Of a DNA stretch of 64,000 bases, positions 9,544 through 19,775 are shown one piece after another; positions within the stretch are counted from its first letter, which is position 1, and each line of letters begins with the position of its first letter. The stretch comes from Nitrospira lenta (GTDB taxonomy: Bacteria; Nitrospirota; Nitrospiria; Nitrospirales; Nitrospiraceae), in contig NZ_OUNR01000012.1 in the NCBI RefSeq assembly GCF_900403705.1, positions 186,001 to 250,000 on the forward strand, given 5' to 3'. The notes beneath the pieces were generated by a model, which was given only the letters and a program-made list of their open reading frames with translations, was not told the DNA's origin and did no database searches. A program made the translations under genes and the position numbers.

Positions 9544-10263
9544 ATGCGTGAAGAGCAAATCAGCGGGTTGCGGACACGAATCACGGGTGGTACGGACGGT
9601 AAGGGTGGAGGGCGCGGGCCTCTTGTCCTGCTGCTCCATGGCTTCGGTGCGCCGGGCGACGATCTGGTGCCGCTGGCCGATGCCTTGAGTGTGCCGGCCG
9701 GTACGAGGTTTGTGTTTCCCGAAGGCCCACTCTCGCTGAGCTTCGGACCCGGTAACGCGCGGGCTTGGTGGCTGATCGACATGGCGCGCCTTGCCCAGGA
9801 TCGGGCGGCCGGACGGGTGCGCGACCTCTCGCAGGATATTCCCAAAGGTCTGGCGCCGGTGCGTGAGACGATGCTGAGTTTCTTGAAAGAGATCGAGCAG
9901 AGGTTCGACGCCGATCCGAAGAAGACGGTGCTGGGCGGATTCTCGCAAGGCGCCATGCTCTCCTGCGATCTGATGCTCCATACCGATCGGCCCTATGCCG
10001 GCCTGGTCCAGCTCTCCGGAACGTTACTGGCGCAACCGATCTGGGGGCCACTCTTGCCGAAGCGCAAAGGCCTGCCGGTCTTTCAGAGCCACGGAGTGCA
10101 GGACGAGATTCTGCCCTACGCCGGGGCAGAACGGTTGCGCGACACGCTGGCCCATGCGGGACTGTCCGTTGAATGGCACAATTTCCGCGGAGGGCATGAG
10201 ATTCCGAGAGTGGTGCTGCAACGGCTGGGGCCGTTCATCACCAAGGCGGCCACTTCTACATGA
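9544..10263 (+). CDS. Phospholipase/carboxylesterase-type alpha/beta hydrolase
   Basis: 239 residues of the phospholipase/carboxylesterase (YpfH-like) family of serine hydrolases. The oxyanion region is LLLHGFGAPGDD, the nucleophile elbow is GGFSQGAM, and the expected acid and base follow in HGVQDEILPYAGA and the FRGGHEI stretch. No signal peptide, so probably cytoplasmic. The substrate is likely an acyl ester but is not predictable. It starts 10 bp after the 1077-residue membrane protein and overlaps the next hydrolase by four bases (ATGA), so the genes are probably co-transcribed. Confidence 0.88.
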   Translation: MREEQISGLRTRITGGTDGKGGGRGPLVLLLHGFGAPGDDLVPLADALSVPAGTRFVFPEGPLSLSFGPGNARAWWLIDMARLAQDRAAGRVRDLSQDIPKGLAPVRETMLSFLKEIEQRFDADPKKTVLGGFSQGAMLSCDLMLHTDRPYAGLVQLSGTLLAQPIWGPLLPKRKGLPVFQSHGVQDEILPYAGAERLRDTLAHAGLSVEWHNFRGGHEIPRVVLQRLGPFITKAATST

Positions 10264-11009
10264 GCGACCTCCACTCATTCGGACGTACAGGCATTGACGG
10301 CAAGCTGATCCGCGGCGATCGCGCGATGGGGAAGGATCGTCAAGTTCTCTTCATCACCGGTTTTCTCTCCAAGCGCTGGGGGAATAAGAGCAAGGCTCTC
10401 GCGCAATGGTGCGAGGAGCAGGGCTGGGGATTCTGCTGCTACGATGTGCGCGGGTTCGGCGATTCGGAGGGACGGTTCACGGACTACACTCTGTCCGATT
10501 GGATCGCCGATGCGCGCAGCGTTTGTACTCTTCTCAAAGATGGGCCGCCAACGACAATCGTCGGCAATTCACTCGGTGGCTGGATTGCCTGGCTGATCGC
10601 GCAAGAGTTCGAGCTCGTCGACCGGCTCATTCTCATCGCCCCGGCGTTCAATATGATGGGCGTTCGCGCAACGCAGATTGCCCCGGAGCGACGACAGGCC
10701 TGGCAGAGCACCGGCTGGATGCCGTGGGATGACGACCCGCTGCACAAGGATTGGGCGCTGTCATGGAAGTGGGTCGAGGAAAGCGAGGCCTACTGGCAGG
10801 CTACGTTTGACCGGCTTAGGCCGGTACACACGACCATTCTGCATGGGCTACAGGATTCAGTCATTCTTCCCGAAGGGAGCCGAGAGTTCGCCCGGCTGCT
10901 GCTGGCCAAAGCCCCGGGGTTTCCGATCGACCTCAACCTGATTCCCGGCGACCATCGGCTCAGCAGCCCGGAGCAGGTCGAGCAGTTTCATAAGCTGGTA
11001 CTAGGATAA
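10260..11009 (+). CDS. Alpha/beta hydrolase
   Basis: 249 residues with the alpha/beta hydrolase fold. The nucleophile elbow is GNSLGGW, the catalytic Asp is probably in HGLQDSVILP, and the His is in IPGDHRL. An early DVRGFGDSEG motif is typical of the family. Substrate unknown. The ATG overlaps the stop of the upstream esterase in an ATGA arrangement, indicating translational coupling. Two different hydrolases in one operon suggest a shared ester-processing role, but this is inference. Confidence 0.85.
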   Translation: MSDLHSFGRTGIDGKLIRGDRAMGKDRQVLFITGFLSKRWGNKSKALAQWCEEQGWGFCCYDVRGFGDSEGRFTDYTLSDWIADARSVCTLLKDGPPTTIVGNSLGGWIAWLIAQEFELVDRLILIAPAFNMMGVRATQIAPERRQAWQSTGWMPWDDDPLHKDWALSWKWVEESEAYWQATFDRLRPVHTTILHGLQDSVILPEGSREFARLLLAKAPGFPIDLNLIPGDHRLSSPEQVEQFHKLVLG

Positions 11010-11026
11010 CCGTAAAAGGAATCACG

Positions 11027-11194
11027 ATGCTGACCCTGATCCATAAAGAATGCGGCGGACCGGCGTTGGATGAATCCCCCGTCGGCGAAGTCTGCGCGAT
11101 CCCCGTCAATCAATTCCCCTTCTCCTGCTTCACGTGCCTGGAAGAGATCGTCGACGAGTCGGAAGTGAGGTTGTCTGAGGAGTTGGGGATCTGA
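11027..11194 (+). CDS. Small Cys-rich protein, likely zinc-binding
   Basis: 55 residues: a HKECGG motif near the N-terminus, a single Cys at position 23 and a CFTC motif at 34-37, followed by an acidic helix. This His/Cys spacing suggests a minimal zinc ribbon. AAAGGA lies six bases before the ATG, and the gene begins 17 bp after the hydrolase stop, so it is probably the last gene of the operon starting at 6300. Function unknown. Confidence 0.6.
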   Translation: MLTLIHKECGGPALDESPVGEVCAIPVNQFPFSCFTCLEEIVDESEVRLSEELGI

Positions 11195-11205
11195 ACGAGC
11201 CGTCC

Positions 11206-11943
11206 CTAGTTTGAAGCGGGAGCGTCCGCCTGACTCGGTGATTTCCCCGCTGCGGCCCGGGCCAGGGCGCCCCGTAAACCAGCCGACAGAGGGTTGGAGA
11301 CCGTCCGCATCATCAGAATATCGACCGGCCTGACCGCTTTCCCATAATACAGGCGATTGGACTCATCCCGCACGGTGATGACCGCGCCTTCGAGCGAGAT
11401 GCCGCCGAAGAGGCCCTTCGCTCTGGCGAAGGTGATCAGATCCGTGCTCAGCGCGGCGGAGGCGCCCTCGACTCCGGCGCCGATCGGACCGGCAGCAACG
11501 GCGACATCGGCCCCGAGCTTGAACGTATTGGAGAGCATGGATTCGACGCCGCGTTGCGTCATGGCCAACAAGACGATCTCCGACGCTTGGACTCCGAATT
11601 GAAACCCGACGCTGGCCGTCCCCATCGTATAGAACGCCGCATCGCTCCATTCATCGCCGGTTGCGTTCTTGACGAGAAACACGCCGGTCCCGCCTTCCCC
11701 TCCGAAGAAGAACGCGCCTTTCCACATCCGCGGCACGATGAAGACGCCTTTGGCGTCCTTGATATGGTCTCGAAACCAGGCCATGTTCGGGTCAGCCATG
11801 AAGCTCTCCAGCGTGGTCTTCGATCGGTCGACCAACTCCGTGAGTTCGCGCTCGTCCGAAGAGGCCATCGCGCTCGTTGGTCCCACCGCTGATCCGAACA
11901 ACAGGGTCAGAATCAGGGCGAAGAACGGAATCCGGTGCATCAT
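11206..11943 (-). CDS. Exported SYLF (YSC84-type) lipid-binding domain protein
   Basis: 245 residues with a signal peptide (hydrophobic core about 6-25, cleavage after SAMA or close by). The rest is a SYLF domain: AKGVFIVPRMWKGAFFFGGE, then a GFQFGVQASEIVLLAMT strand and AGPIGAGVEGAS. SYLF domains bind phosphoinositides in eukaryotes; bacterial members are exported and of unclear role. It ends convergent with the small gene at 11027-11194 and is divergent from ettA. Confidence 0.9.
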   Translation of the reverse strand: MMHRIPFFALILTLLFGSAVGPTSAMASSDERELTELVDRSKTTLESFMADPNMAWFRDHIKDAKGVFIVPRMWKGAFFFGGEGGTGVFLVKNATGDEWSDAAFYTMGTASVGFQFGVQASEIVLLAMTQRGVESMLSNTFKLGADVAVAAGPIGAGVEGASAALSTDLITFARAKGLFGGISLEGAVITVRDESNRLYYGKAVRPVDILMMRTVSNPLSAGLRGALARAAAGKSPSQADAPASN

Positions 11944-12158
11944 CGGGCCACTCCCATGTTGAAAGTCCGCTTGCGATCAGTCTCTCGATGCATTGTGGTC
12001 TTCCGCTGGATGCTATGCAACCGCCTTTGCCGGTCGGTGTCCTGAGATTCCGGTGTGTTGGGAAGTGCGCGAGACGCCGGTTGCTTGTGATAAAAAAGGG
12101 TTGTCTGATATGGTGCGGGTTTGCGTCGTAATTCGGGCAAAGGAGGAAGGTAGGGCCC

Positions 12159-13841
<1,683 letters not shown>

Positions 13842-13934
13842 TCTCGGCTCCCATCCGAACGGCCGGCGAGTCCGTATTGCTAGAAGGATGGTTCGCTCTA
13901 CGCACAATCATATGGTCTTGAGGTCGACGAGGCG

Positions 13935-15164
13935 ATGAATGCCTCGTCGGCCATTCTCATGCTTCTCCTCCTTGGACTCGGAGGCTGTGTTTCGGCCACG
14001 CCAAGTCCCTCCGCACCGGTTGTTTCTTCTCCCACCCACGCCAATCAAGCACTCGATCACGAAACCCTGCGTGACGGGCGATTCATCGGCCTGGCCATTT
14101 CCGGCGGGGGCAGTCGAGCCGCCGTGTTCGGCGGGGCGATACTTCGGGAATTGCACCGGCTCGGATTGTTGCAACAGGTAGACATGCTCTCCGCTGTTTC
14201 GGGCGGCGCACTCCCCGCGGCCTACTACGCGCTCGACGGCTATCGTGACATCGATTTTTCCAACGGCTTTCTGGAACGGATGGGCCACGACTTTCAGCGC
14301 GATATGCGCGGTCGCTTCTTGTCGCCCGGTAACTTGCTCACCTACTGGTTCACCGATGCGACCAAGTCGGACACCGTCGTGCAAGTGCTGGACGAACAGC
14401 TCTTCCACAACGCGACCTTTGCCGACTTGAATCCTGACCGGCCTAAACTCCTCTTGAATGCCACCGATGCCCTGACGGGCGAGCCCTTTGTGATTTCCGA
14501 TGAGAGCTTTGCCGGGCTGGCCTCTCCGCTGTCGTCCTTTGGCGTGGCTCGAGCGGTGTACATGTCGGCCGCGTATCCCGGGGTGTTCAATCCGGTCCCT
14601 TTGTATGGCAACGCATCCTCTTCCAGCTCGACCATACGCCCCACCGTCTTAGCCTATGACGGCGGCCCCGTCGACAATCTGGGCGTGAAGACGCTGGTGA
14701 ACCTTCTGCGGAACGCCGATCAGGGCGCGCCGATCACCGCGAAATTTCCCGAGGGCTGCTTGATCATTTCCGTGGATGCCACGCCACGCATCGCCGGCGA
14801 GCAGGATCAACCCTTGTCCGCTTCCACTGTCTTGTTGAAAAGTCAGCGCCGTGAAGTATTGGAAGGCGTCGGGATCGCCGCAGCGCAACAGGATCGCGCC
14901 ATGTTCAGCACGTTCACAGTGAACGGGAGCCAGAGTGTCTGCACATTCTGGCATCTCGCGCTACGGCAGTTGCCGGACACCGATCCGCTGGGCGCCAAGG
15001 TCACCAGGATCAAGACGAACCTCGGATTGGAGCAGGCCGATCAGGAGGCCTTGATCCGTGCTGCCCGTCAGCTCGTTGCGCAAAGTCTCCGTACTCTTCA
15101 AGATGAAGGGGCTGGTCCGGTATTCTTGCGCAATCTCGGGAGCGGGATTGTGACGAATCGGTGA
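13935..15164 (+). CDS. Patatin-like phospholipase lipoprotein
   Basis: 409 residues. The lipobox LGGC ends the signal peptide. The patatin core follows: oxyanion loop AISGGGSRAA, nucleophile motif SAVSGGALP and the catalytic dyad aspartate in AYDGGPVDNLG. Patatins hydrolyse acyl lipids with a Ser-Asp dyad. This one should be anchored to a membrane facing the periplasm. No secretion (beta-barrel) domain is present. It is followed by a possible tiny ORF and the RmlD-like gene on the same strand. Confidence 0.9.
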   Translation: MNASSAILMLLLLGLGGCVSATPSPSAPVVSSPTHANQALDHETLRDGRFIGLAISGGGSRAAVFGGAILRELHRLGLLQQVDMLSAVSGGALPAAYYALDGYRDIDFSNGFLERMGHDFQRDMRGRFLSPGNLLTYWFTDATKSDTVVQVLDEQLFHNATFADLNPDRPKLLLNATDALTGEPFVISDESFAGLASPLSSFGVARAVYMSAAYPGVFNPVPLYGNASSSSSTIRPTVLAYDGGPVDNLGVKTLVNLLRNADQGAPITAKFPEGCLIISVDATPRIAGEQDQPLSASTVLLKSQRREVLEGVGIAAAQQDRAMFSTFTVNGSQSVCTFWHLALRQLPDTDPLGAKVTRIKTNLGLEQADQEALIRAARQLVAQSLRTLQDEGAGPVFLRNLGSGIVTNR

Positions 15165-15170
15165 GAGGCT

Positions 15171-15275
15171 ATGTCGTTGCGTTACATCGTCGTGATCGAA
15201 AGCACGGAGTATCGGCTCATGGAGATGATTCCGTCTACGCATGACGCAGCACGTCGATTGGGAGGTGCTCAATGA
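15171..15275 (+). CDS. Possible 34-residue ORF overlapping the next start
   Basis: A short ORF from ATG 15171 whose TGA overlaps the following ATG. It has a weak purine-rich stretch upstream. No homology is recognised. The ATGA overlap and the filled gap favour a real coupled peptide, but the length is compatible with chance. Confidence 0.25.
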   Translation: MSLRYIVVIESTEYRLMEMIPSTHDAARRLGGAQ

Positions 15276-16165
15276 AGCCGGTCGTATGGATTACCGGCGC
15301 GGGAGGATTGGTCGGGAGCTATCTCATGCGGACCGCATCGCGTTGGGCGCTCGATTGGGATGCGCGCGGCCTGACTAGGCAAGATGTGGATCTCACGGAC
15401 GAGACGGCGGTCCGCCGTTTGTGGCAGGAGCATCAGCCTACAGCGGTGATTCACTGTGCTGCGATCAGCCGTCCGGCCGTCTGTGAGCAAGACCCTGAGC
15501 TGGCGACGAAAATCAACGTCGGCGCGACGGCCTTACTCGCCTCGCTCGCAAGCGAGGTGCCGTTGCTATTCTTTTCGAGCGATCAAGTGTTCGATGGCCG
15601 GCAAGGCTGGTATGTTGAAACGGACCGGATCAATCCCATCAACCGGTATGGTGAGACCAAAGCAGTCGCTGAGAAGATTGTCTTGAGCAATCCCCGGCAC
15701 ACGGTGATCCGTCTGGCACTGACGGCCGGGACCTCGGCGACCGGCGATCGGAGTTTCGTGGAAGACATGCGTCGAAGCGCTGGACAGGGGCACGATCTCA
15801 CGTTGTTTACGGATGAGTTTCGCTGTCCGGTGCCGGCGGCGGTCGTCGCGCGTGCGGTGTGGGAACTGATTGGCCTGAAGAGATCCGGTCTGTATCATCT
15901 TGGAGGAGCCGAACGGCTGTCCCGAATGGAGATCGGTGAGGCGCTGGCGATGAAGTATCCCGAGCTGGCGTCGCGCCTTCAGCCAGGATCAGTGACCGCG
16001 TATCGCGGGCCGCAACGGCCGCCGGATTTGTCGATGTGTTGCGATAAAATCCAGCGACTCCTCTCGTTTCCGATCCCCGGCTTGCGCTCATGGCTGATGA
16101 CTTCCACGACTCCTGGTACTGAGGTGTGGGACTATCCGCTGACGTCGTCACGCGTGTGTTCGTGA
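15272..16165 (+). CDS. NAD(P)-dependent sugar-nucleotide reductase, RmlD-like SDR
   Basis: 297 residues, extended SDR fold. The cofactor-binding motif is TGAGGLVGSY at the N-terminus. HCAAISRPAVCE, FFSSDQVFDG and YGETKAVAEK follow in the RmlD (dTDP-4-dehydrorhamnose reductase) order, including the YxxxK catalytic pair. RmlD makes dTDP-L-rhamnose, but no other rml gene is nearby, so the true substrate is open. Eight bases separate it from the DUF1295 membrane protein downstream. Confidence 0.85.
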   Translation: MKPVVWITGAGGLVGSYLMRTASRWALDWDARGLTRQDVDLTDETAVRRLWQEHQPTAVIHCAAISRPAVCEQDPELATKINVGATALLASLASEVPLLFFSSDQVFDGRQGWYVETDRINPINRYGETKAVAEKIVLSNPRHTVIRLALTAGTSATGDRSFVEDMRRSAGQGHDLTLFTDEFRCPVPAAVVARAVWELIGLKRSGLYHLGGAERLSRMEIGEALAMKYPELASRLQPGSVTAYRGPQRPPDLSMCCDKIQRLLSFPIPGLRSWLMTSTTPGTEVWDYPLTSSRVCS

Positions 16166-16172
16166 GGTCTCA

Positions 16173-16991
16173 ATGGCGTATGATCCACTCACGCTGCTCC
16201 TGTGGGCCTGGATTGCGATGGCCGGCTGGATGGTGGTGCTGTGGCTGATCGAGCGGGTCCGGCGCAACACCTCGCTCGCGGATGTGGGCTGGTGTTTTGG
16301 CCTGGTCGCTGTCGTGGCGGACTATGCTTATTTTGCGACCGGTGAGATCGAACGGAAACTTCTCTTGGTCGTCATGGTGTCGGCCTATGGTCTGCGCCTG
16401 GGCGGATACCTCCTTCTCCATCGGGTGATCGGCAAAGCCGAAGATCAGCGGTATCAGCGATTGCGGTTGGTATGGCGCTTGGACGAGCCGCTCAGGATGT
16501 TCGGGTACTTTCAGCTGCAAGCCGCCGCCGTCGTGCTCTTCTCCCTTCCCTTTCTGGCCGTCATGCAGAATCCACGACCGCCGTTCGGCTTGTGGGAGTT
16601 GGCCGGTGTGATCCTCTGGATGATCGGTATCACCGGGGAATCCCTCGCGGACCGGCAGTTGGCCGGATTTCGCGCGAAACCCTGGAATCACGACCGGGTC
16701 TGTCGTGACGGACTCTGGTTCTACTCACGCCACCCGAACTACTTTTTCGAATGGGTTCACTGGTGGGCCTATGTGGTGATGGCCATCGGGATCCCCGGTT
16801 GGTGGCTGACGTGGATCGGTCCGGTGGTGATGGGCGTAGCGCTGGTCAGGATCACCGGTATTCCCTGGGCGGAGGAACAGGCCCTGCGAACACGCGGCGA
16901 CGACTATCGCCGCTATCAGGACAGCACGAACGCGTTCATTCCCTGGTGGCCGAAGACGAGTCAGTCTTCTTCGGCGCCGTTCAGAAACTGA
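16173..16991 (+). CDS. DUF1295 membrane protein (steroid 5-alpha-reductase-like)
   Basis: 272 residues with about seven hydrophobic segments. The family signature is the C-terminal block GLWFYSRHPNYFFEWVHWW followed by EEQALRTRGDDYRRY, shared with steroid 5-alpha reductases and isoprenylcysteine methyltransferase-type enzymes. The physiological substrate of DUF1295 proteins is unknown. It starts seven bases after the RmlD-like gene, and its 3' end overlaps the convergent PilZ gene by 31 bases. Confidence 0.88.
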   Translation: MAYDPLTLLLWAWIAMAGWMVVLWLIERVRRNTSLADVGWCFGLVAVVADYAYFATGEIERKLLLVVMVSAYGLRLGGYLLLHRVIGKAEDQRYQRLRLVWRLDEPLRMFGYFQLQAAAVVLFSLPFLAVMQNPRPPFGLWELAGVILWMIGITGESLADRQLAGFRAKPWNHDRVCRDGLWFYSRHPNYFFEWVHWWAYVVMAIGIPGWWLTWIGPVVMGVALVRITGIPWAEEQALRTRGDDYRRYQDSTNAFIPWWPKTSQSSSAPFRN

Positions 16992-17290
16992 TCGAGCCGG
17001 TTCTTGGCGGCTTCGTCGATGTGCGACACTTTCCAACCGGCCGTATTCCCGTCCGACCAGCAGACCGTCGCCACGTTCACAATCATGTATCGGTAGACGT
17101 CGTGATCCGGCAGAGCCAGGTAGACCGTCGTTTCCGATCCAGCAGGGATGGGATGTTTCATGCTAGTCCGCCACCCGGATTCTGAGAGATCCCAGACCTT
17201 CCCCTGTTCGAGCGTGCCGTTCCAGAAATATAAAAAGGTGCATTGGGTCGGAATGCGGGTCGCGCTGCGGACACTGTACGTCTTGACCAT
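16961..17290 (-). CDS. PilZ domain protein
   Basis: 109 residues from the ATG at 17290, chosen over an upstream in-frame ATG because GGAGG lies close upstream. An RxxxR-like N-terminal arm (RSATRIP) is followed by a DLSESGWR motif matching the (D/N)xSxxG pattern of PilZ domains, which bind cyclic di-GMP. It is a stand-alone domain. Its 3' end overlaps the convergent DUF1295 gene. The first arginine pair is imperfect, so ligand binding is not certain. Confidence 0.75.
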   Translation of the reverse strand: MVKTYSVRSATRIPTQCTFLYFWNGTLEQGKVWDLSESGWRTSMKHPIPAGSETTVYLALPDHDVYRYMIVNVATVCWSDGNTAGWKVSHIDEAAKNRLDQFLNGAEED

Positions 17291-17425
17291 GAGGGCCTCC
17301 TTACCGGGGTGAGTGCGGTGCTGAGTCATTGGTCTGAGTGTACGCGCCGCACGACGATTCGGCGTGCCTCAAAAGGGGGGGAGCGGGAGCCTCTGAAGGG
17401 GGGAGCGAATTGTGGGCCGAGCCGA

Positions 17426-17650
17426 TTATGGGCTGGTATTCATTTGCGCCAGCCGAGCACGAGCGATTTCCGCCTGCTTGCTGGAGGGGTAGAGGCGGAC
17501 CACGTCGTCGTACAGCTGCTTGGCGTGCGGCAGGTTCATCTGCCGTTCTTCAAACTCGGCGGTTTCCAGCAGCTCTTTCGCCTTGTCGCCAGAGCATCCC
17601 AGCAGCAGACCGCAGTAGAGGGCACCGAGCAGGAAGCGTGTCGCTGTCAT
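17426..17650 (-). CDS. Small TPR-like lipoprotein
   Basis: 74 residues from the ATG at 17650, which has AAAGGA upstream. The signal ends in LLLGC. The mature part, with EERQMNLPHAKQLYDDVVRL and a following helix, resembles one tetratricopeptide unit. It starts 22 bases after the HTH/zinc-ribbon regulator and is probably co-transcribed with it. Function unknown. Confidence 0.75.
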   Translation of the reverse strand: MTATRFLLGALYCGLLLGCSGDKAKELLETAEFEERQMNLPHAKQLYDDVVRLYPSSKQAEIARARLAQMNTSP

Positions 17651-17672
17651 CCTTGTCCTTTCTTGTCGCACC

Positions 17673-18017
17673 CTATTCAGTTGCGGTGCGGTTGTCTTTC
17701 TGGCCGACGGGTGGTCCTACGAGATCGATGCCATAACGCGGCGCGGCGATATCCTCACTGTGGCATTGGGGACAGCGACTGGGCCTGGTGAGCCGCCGTC
17801 GGTCGCGAAACACGAACTCACAATCCTGACAGCGGGATGGTTCCAGGATGAAGCAGCGGGTTTTGTCATGGGCGATGGATTTCACGACGTGTTCGAGGTG
17901 ATCCTCGACGTGCCGTTCGGGAATGCCGAGCATCTGAGCCAACTGGTGCGTGGCTAGGCGCGTGCCGATCAGCAAGTCGATCATGCGTTGGCGCGGGGTG
18001 CGTTCAGGAGGAAGCAT
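17673..18017 (-). CDS. HTH and zinc-ribbon DNA-binding protein, probably leaderless
   Basis: 114 residues from the ATG at 18017. The N-terminal half looks like a winged or simple HTH (RQRMIDLL...THQLAQMLGIPERHVEDHLE). The C-terminal half is a zinc ribbon with CQDC and CPQCH pairs. This resembles small transcriptional regulators of unknown target common in archaea and some bacteria. There is no Shine-Dalgarno before the ATG. Instead a TTGAGC/TATCAT promoter ends about seven bases upstream, so the message is probably leaderless. A longer in-frame version from 18053 would begin inside that promoter. Confidence 0.75.
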   Translation of the reverse strand: MLPPERTPRQRMIDLLIGTRLATHQLAQMLGIPERHVEDHLEHVVKSIAHDKTRCFILEPSRCQDCEFVFRDRRRLTRPSRCPQCHSEDIAAPRYGIDLVGPPVGQKDNRTATE

Positions 18018-18024
18018 GGGGGTT

Positions 18025-18053
18025 ATGATAGACGGGCAGGCGTTGAAGCTCAA
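18025..18053 (-). promoter_or_regulatory. Promoter for the HTH/zinc-ribbon regulator
   Basis: Read on the minus strand: TTGAGC (18053-18048), a 17-bp spacer and TATCAT (18030-18025). Transcription would start at about 18018, essentially on the ATG at 18017, implying a leaderless mRNA. Confidence 0.5.
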
Positions 18054-18076
18054 GAAGTGTCGATGAAGCCATAGTC

Positions 18077-18101
18077 GATGCCCGGCCTGTCAGCCGGCAT
18101 C
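18077..18101. other. Short hairpin at the edge of the low-GC block
   Basis: GATGCC and GGCATC arms with inner GGC/GCC pairing around a six-base loop, in the gap between the regulator and the P450 gene. No T-tract follows, so it is not a clear intrinsic terminator. The remaining gap to 18210 shows nothing else I can name. Confidence 0.35.
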
Positions 18102-18210
18102 ATGGGTTTGTGATCACCCGGAAAGGTACGCCACCTTTACACTCCGTTCCACAACTTCCGACTATAACTCCAACTATTGTTGTGTCCTGGTCAAGAAATC
18201 TCACCAGTGG

Positions 18211-19713
18211 TCACACCTGTGAATATCGGGTCATGTGTACACGAAGCTTAGAACTGGGTCGCCAATGAAAATAGCCTAATTCCCTGGGGCCATCCTGAAC
18301 TACCTCCCACGTGAAACCGCGGGCTAACTCCAGAACAAATCTCTGGGCGATCCATAAGGTCAATCCTTTGCCCACGCATGATTTCTGTTGAATACCAAAA
18401 GGAGAATACTGCTTGGATCCGTAAGGCGATGTGCAAAAGCGATCAGGGTTGAATGCATTGGGATCGTCAAAGATTTCCTTGTCGCGGTGGCTCTCACGAA
18501 TGCCGATCCGTACCAACCAGCCTTTGGGAATCACAAAACCTTCGAACTGAATGTCATGAAGTGCCTTGCGCATGAGATATTCGCTTTGCTCCAGTCGCAA
18601 CGTCTCAAGCACAATACCATTTGCCAACTTATGGGCAGATTGGATTGTGCCTTCATCTTGTGACTGAAGATCCTTCCGAAGGGTGTTCATCCATTGCGGG
18701 TTGTCACTGAGCAGTTTGAAAATCCAGACGAAAAGATCCGAGACATCTATCCATGACGTTTGCAGCAGATAGATAAAATTCCGCAGTAACGTTTTGTCCT
18801 GTGCATGGGTCGAACAATTGTGGCCGGCATCCCCCAGAAAACTCCTGAAAAAGGTGTCCCTGGCAAGTCCGTAGGTGAGAAATAATTGCTCAATTTCACA
18901 CAGAGCATTTTCCGTTGTTCTTCTTGAGGAGAAGAGAGCGTGGCGATAATCAATCTGTTTGTACAAATTTTGCAGATGTTCGAATTCCGGATCCTGAGCG
19001 GTCAGCCCCAGAAACAGTTCGACAAAAATGGAGAAGGCCATCTGTTGCAAATGGGGAACGGGATGGAGGGCTTTGGAATTCTCCGCCATCGTGATGCACC
19101 TTGTTCTGATAATCCTTTCGACCGATGCGGCTCTTTTCTCAAGAAAGGCAGAATCCGCAAAAAGGCCTTTCATTTTACTCCGGTATTCCATATGTACGGC
19201 GGGCGCCATGTAACGCATGAACCCGCCTGGAATATAACTGTTGAAGGGCATGGGCGGCGTAGTCGTGGATTCTTCATGATCTTTCAAAAACTTATTGCCC
19301 AATTGAATGCCGGTCAGGCAGATCATTGGTTGGACAAAGTTATTCATTTTGAAGATAGGACCATATTTGTCTGCCGCTTTCTGATAATACAAATAATCAA
19401 TCCATGGTCCTGAAGGCGCTAATTGGAGAGAACCGGGAGGGAGGCCTCTGCTAGAACCGAACGTTGGCCTGGCTCGCCAGTAAAAGAGGTACAACACCAG
19501 TGGGGCAGCCATGATCATCACAAAGGCGGAATATCGGGGAAGATACCAGGTGAGCAGGACAGACAACGTCAGGTAGGCGATGATGCCGAAGCTGAGAATC
19601 CCGAACAGACGAGGAAACAGGCTGAGTCGACGAAGAAAGCCAGAGTAGCGATATAAGTTTACAAATGGGGCGATGGGAATGAAAACAATGGCGGTCTCAA
19701 TGAGCATTTTCAT
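18211..19713 (-). CDS. Membrane-anchored cytochrome P450
   Basis: 500 residues. Two to three hydrophobic segments fill the first 80 or so residues, unlike most soluble bacterial P450s. The catalytic domain follows: K-helix ETLR (E370, R373), the FNPDRF meander and a heme-ligand loop with SPFGIQQKSCVGKG, Cys446 being the thiolate. The loop departs from FxxGxRxCxG: the Gly is Gln442 and the Arg is Lys444. Substrate unknown. The gene is AT-richer than the core genome and lies 62 bp downstream of a glycosyltransferase. ATGs at 19713 and 19707 are both possible; neither has a good ribosome-binding site. The diverged heme loop leaves room for a non-P450 activity. Confidence 0.8.
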   Translation of the reverse strand: MKMLIETAIVFIPIAPFVNLYRYSGFLRRLSLFPRLFGILSFGIIAYLTLSVLLTWYLPRYSAFVMIMAAPLVLYLFYWRARPTFGSSRGLPPGSLQLAPSGPWIDYLYYQKAADKYGPIFKMNNFVQPMICLTGIQLGNKFLKDHEESTTTPPMPFNSYIPGGFMRYMAPAVHMEYRSKMKGLFADSAFLEKRAASVERIIRTRCITMAENSKALHPVPHLQQMAFSIFVELFLGLTAQDPEFEHLQNLYKQIDYRHALFSSRRTTENALCEIEQLFLTYGLARDTFFRSFLGDAGHNCSTHAQDKTLLRNFIYLLQTSWIDVSDLFVWIFKLLSDNPQWMNTLRKDLQSQDEGTIQSAHKLANGIVLETLRLEQSEYLMRKALHDIQFEGFVIPKGWLVRIGIRESHRDKEIFDDPNAFNPDRFCTSPYGSKQYSPFGIQQKSCVGKGLTLWIAQRFVLELARGFTWEVVQDGPRELGYFHWRPSSKLRVHMTRYSQV

Positions 19714-19775
19714 GACGAGGTGGAATTCAGAAAATCCATTGGGAGTGGTGTGAGAGGAAAGATTGGCGGTGTAAG

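Noticed and set aside
8826-9956. Minus-strand ORF of 376 codons spanning the end of the membrane protein and the esterase
   Set aside because: It crosses two well-supported genes on the other strand and has no recognisable motif.
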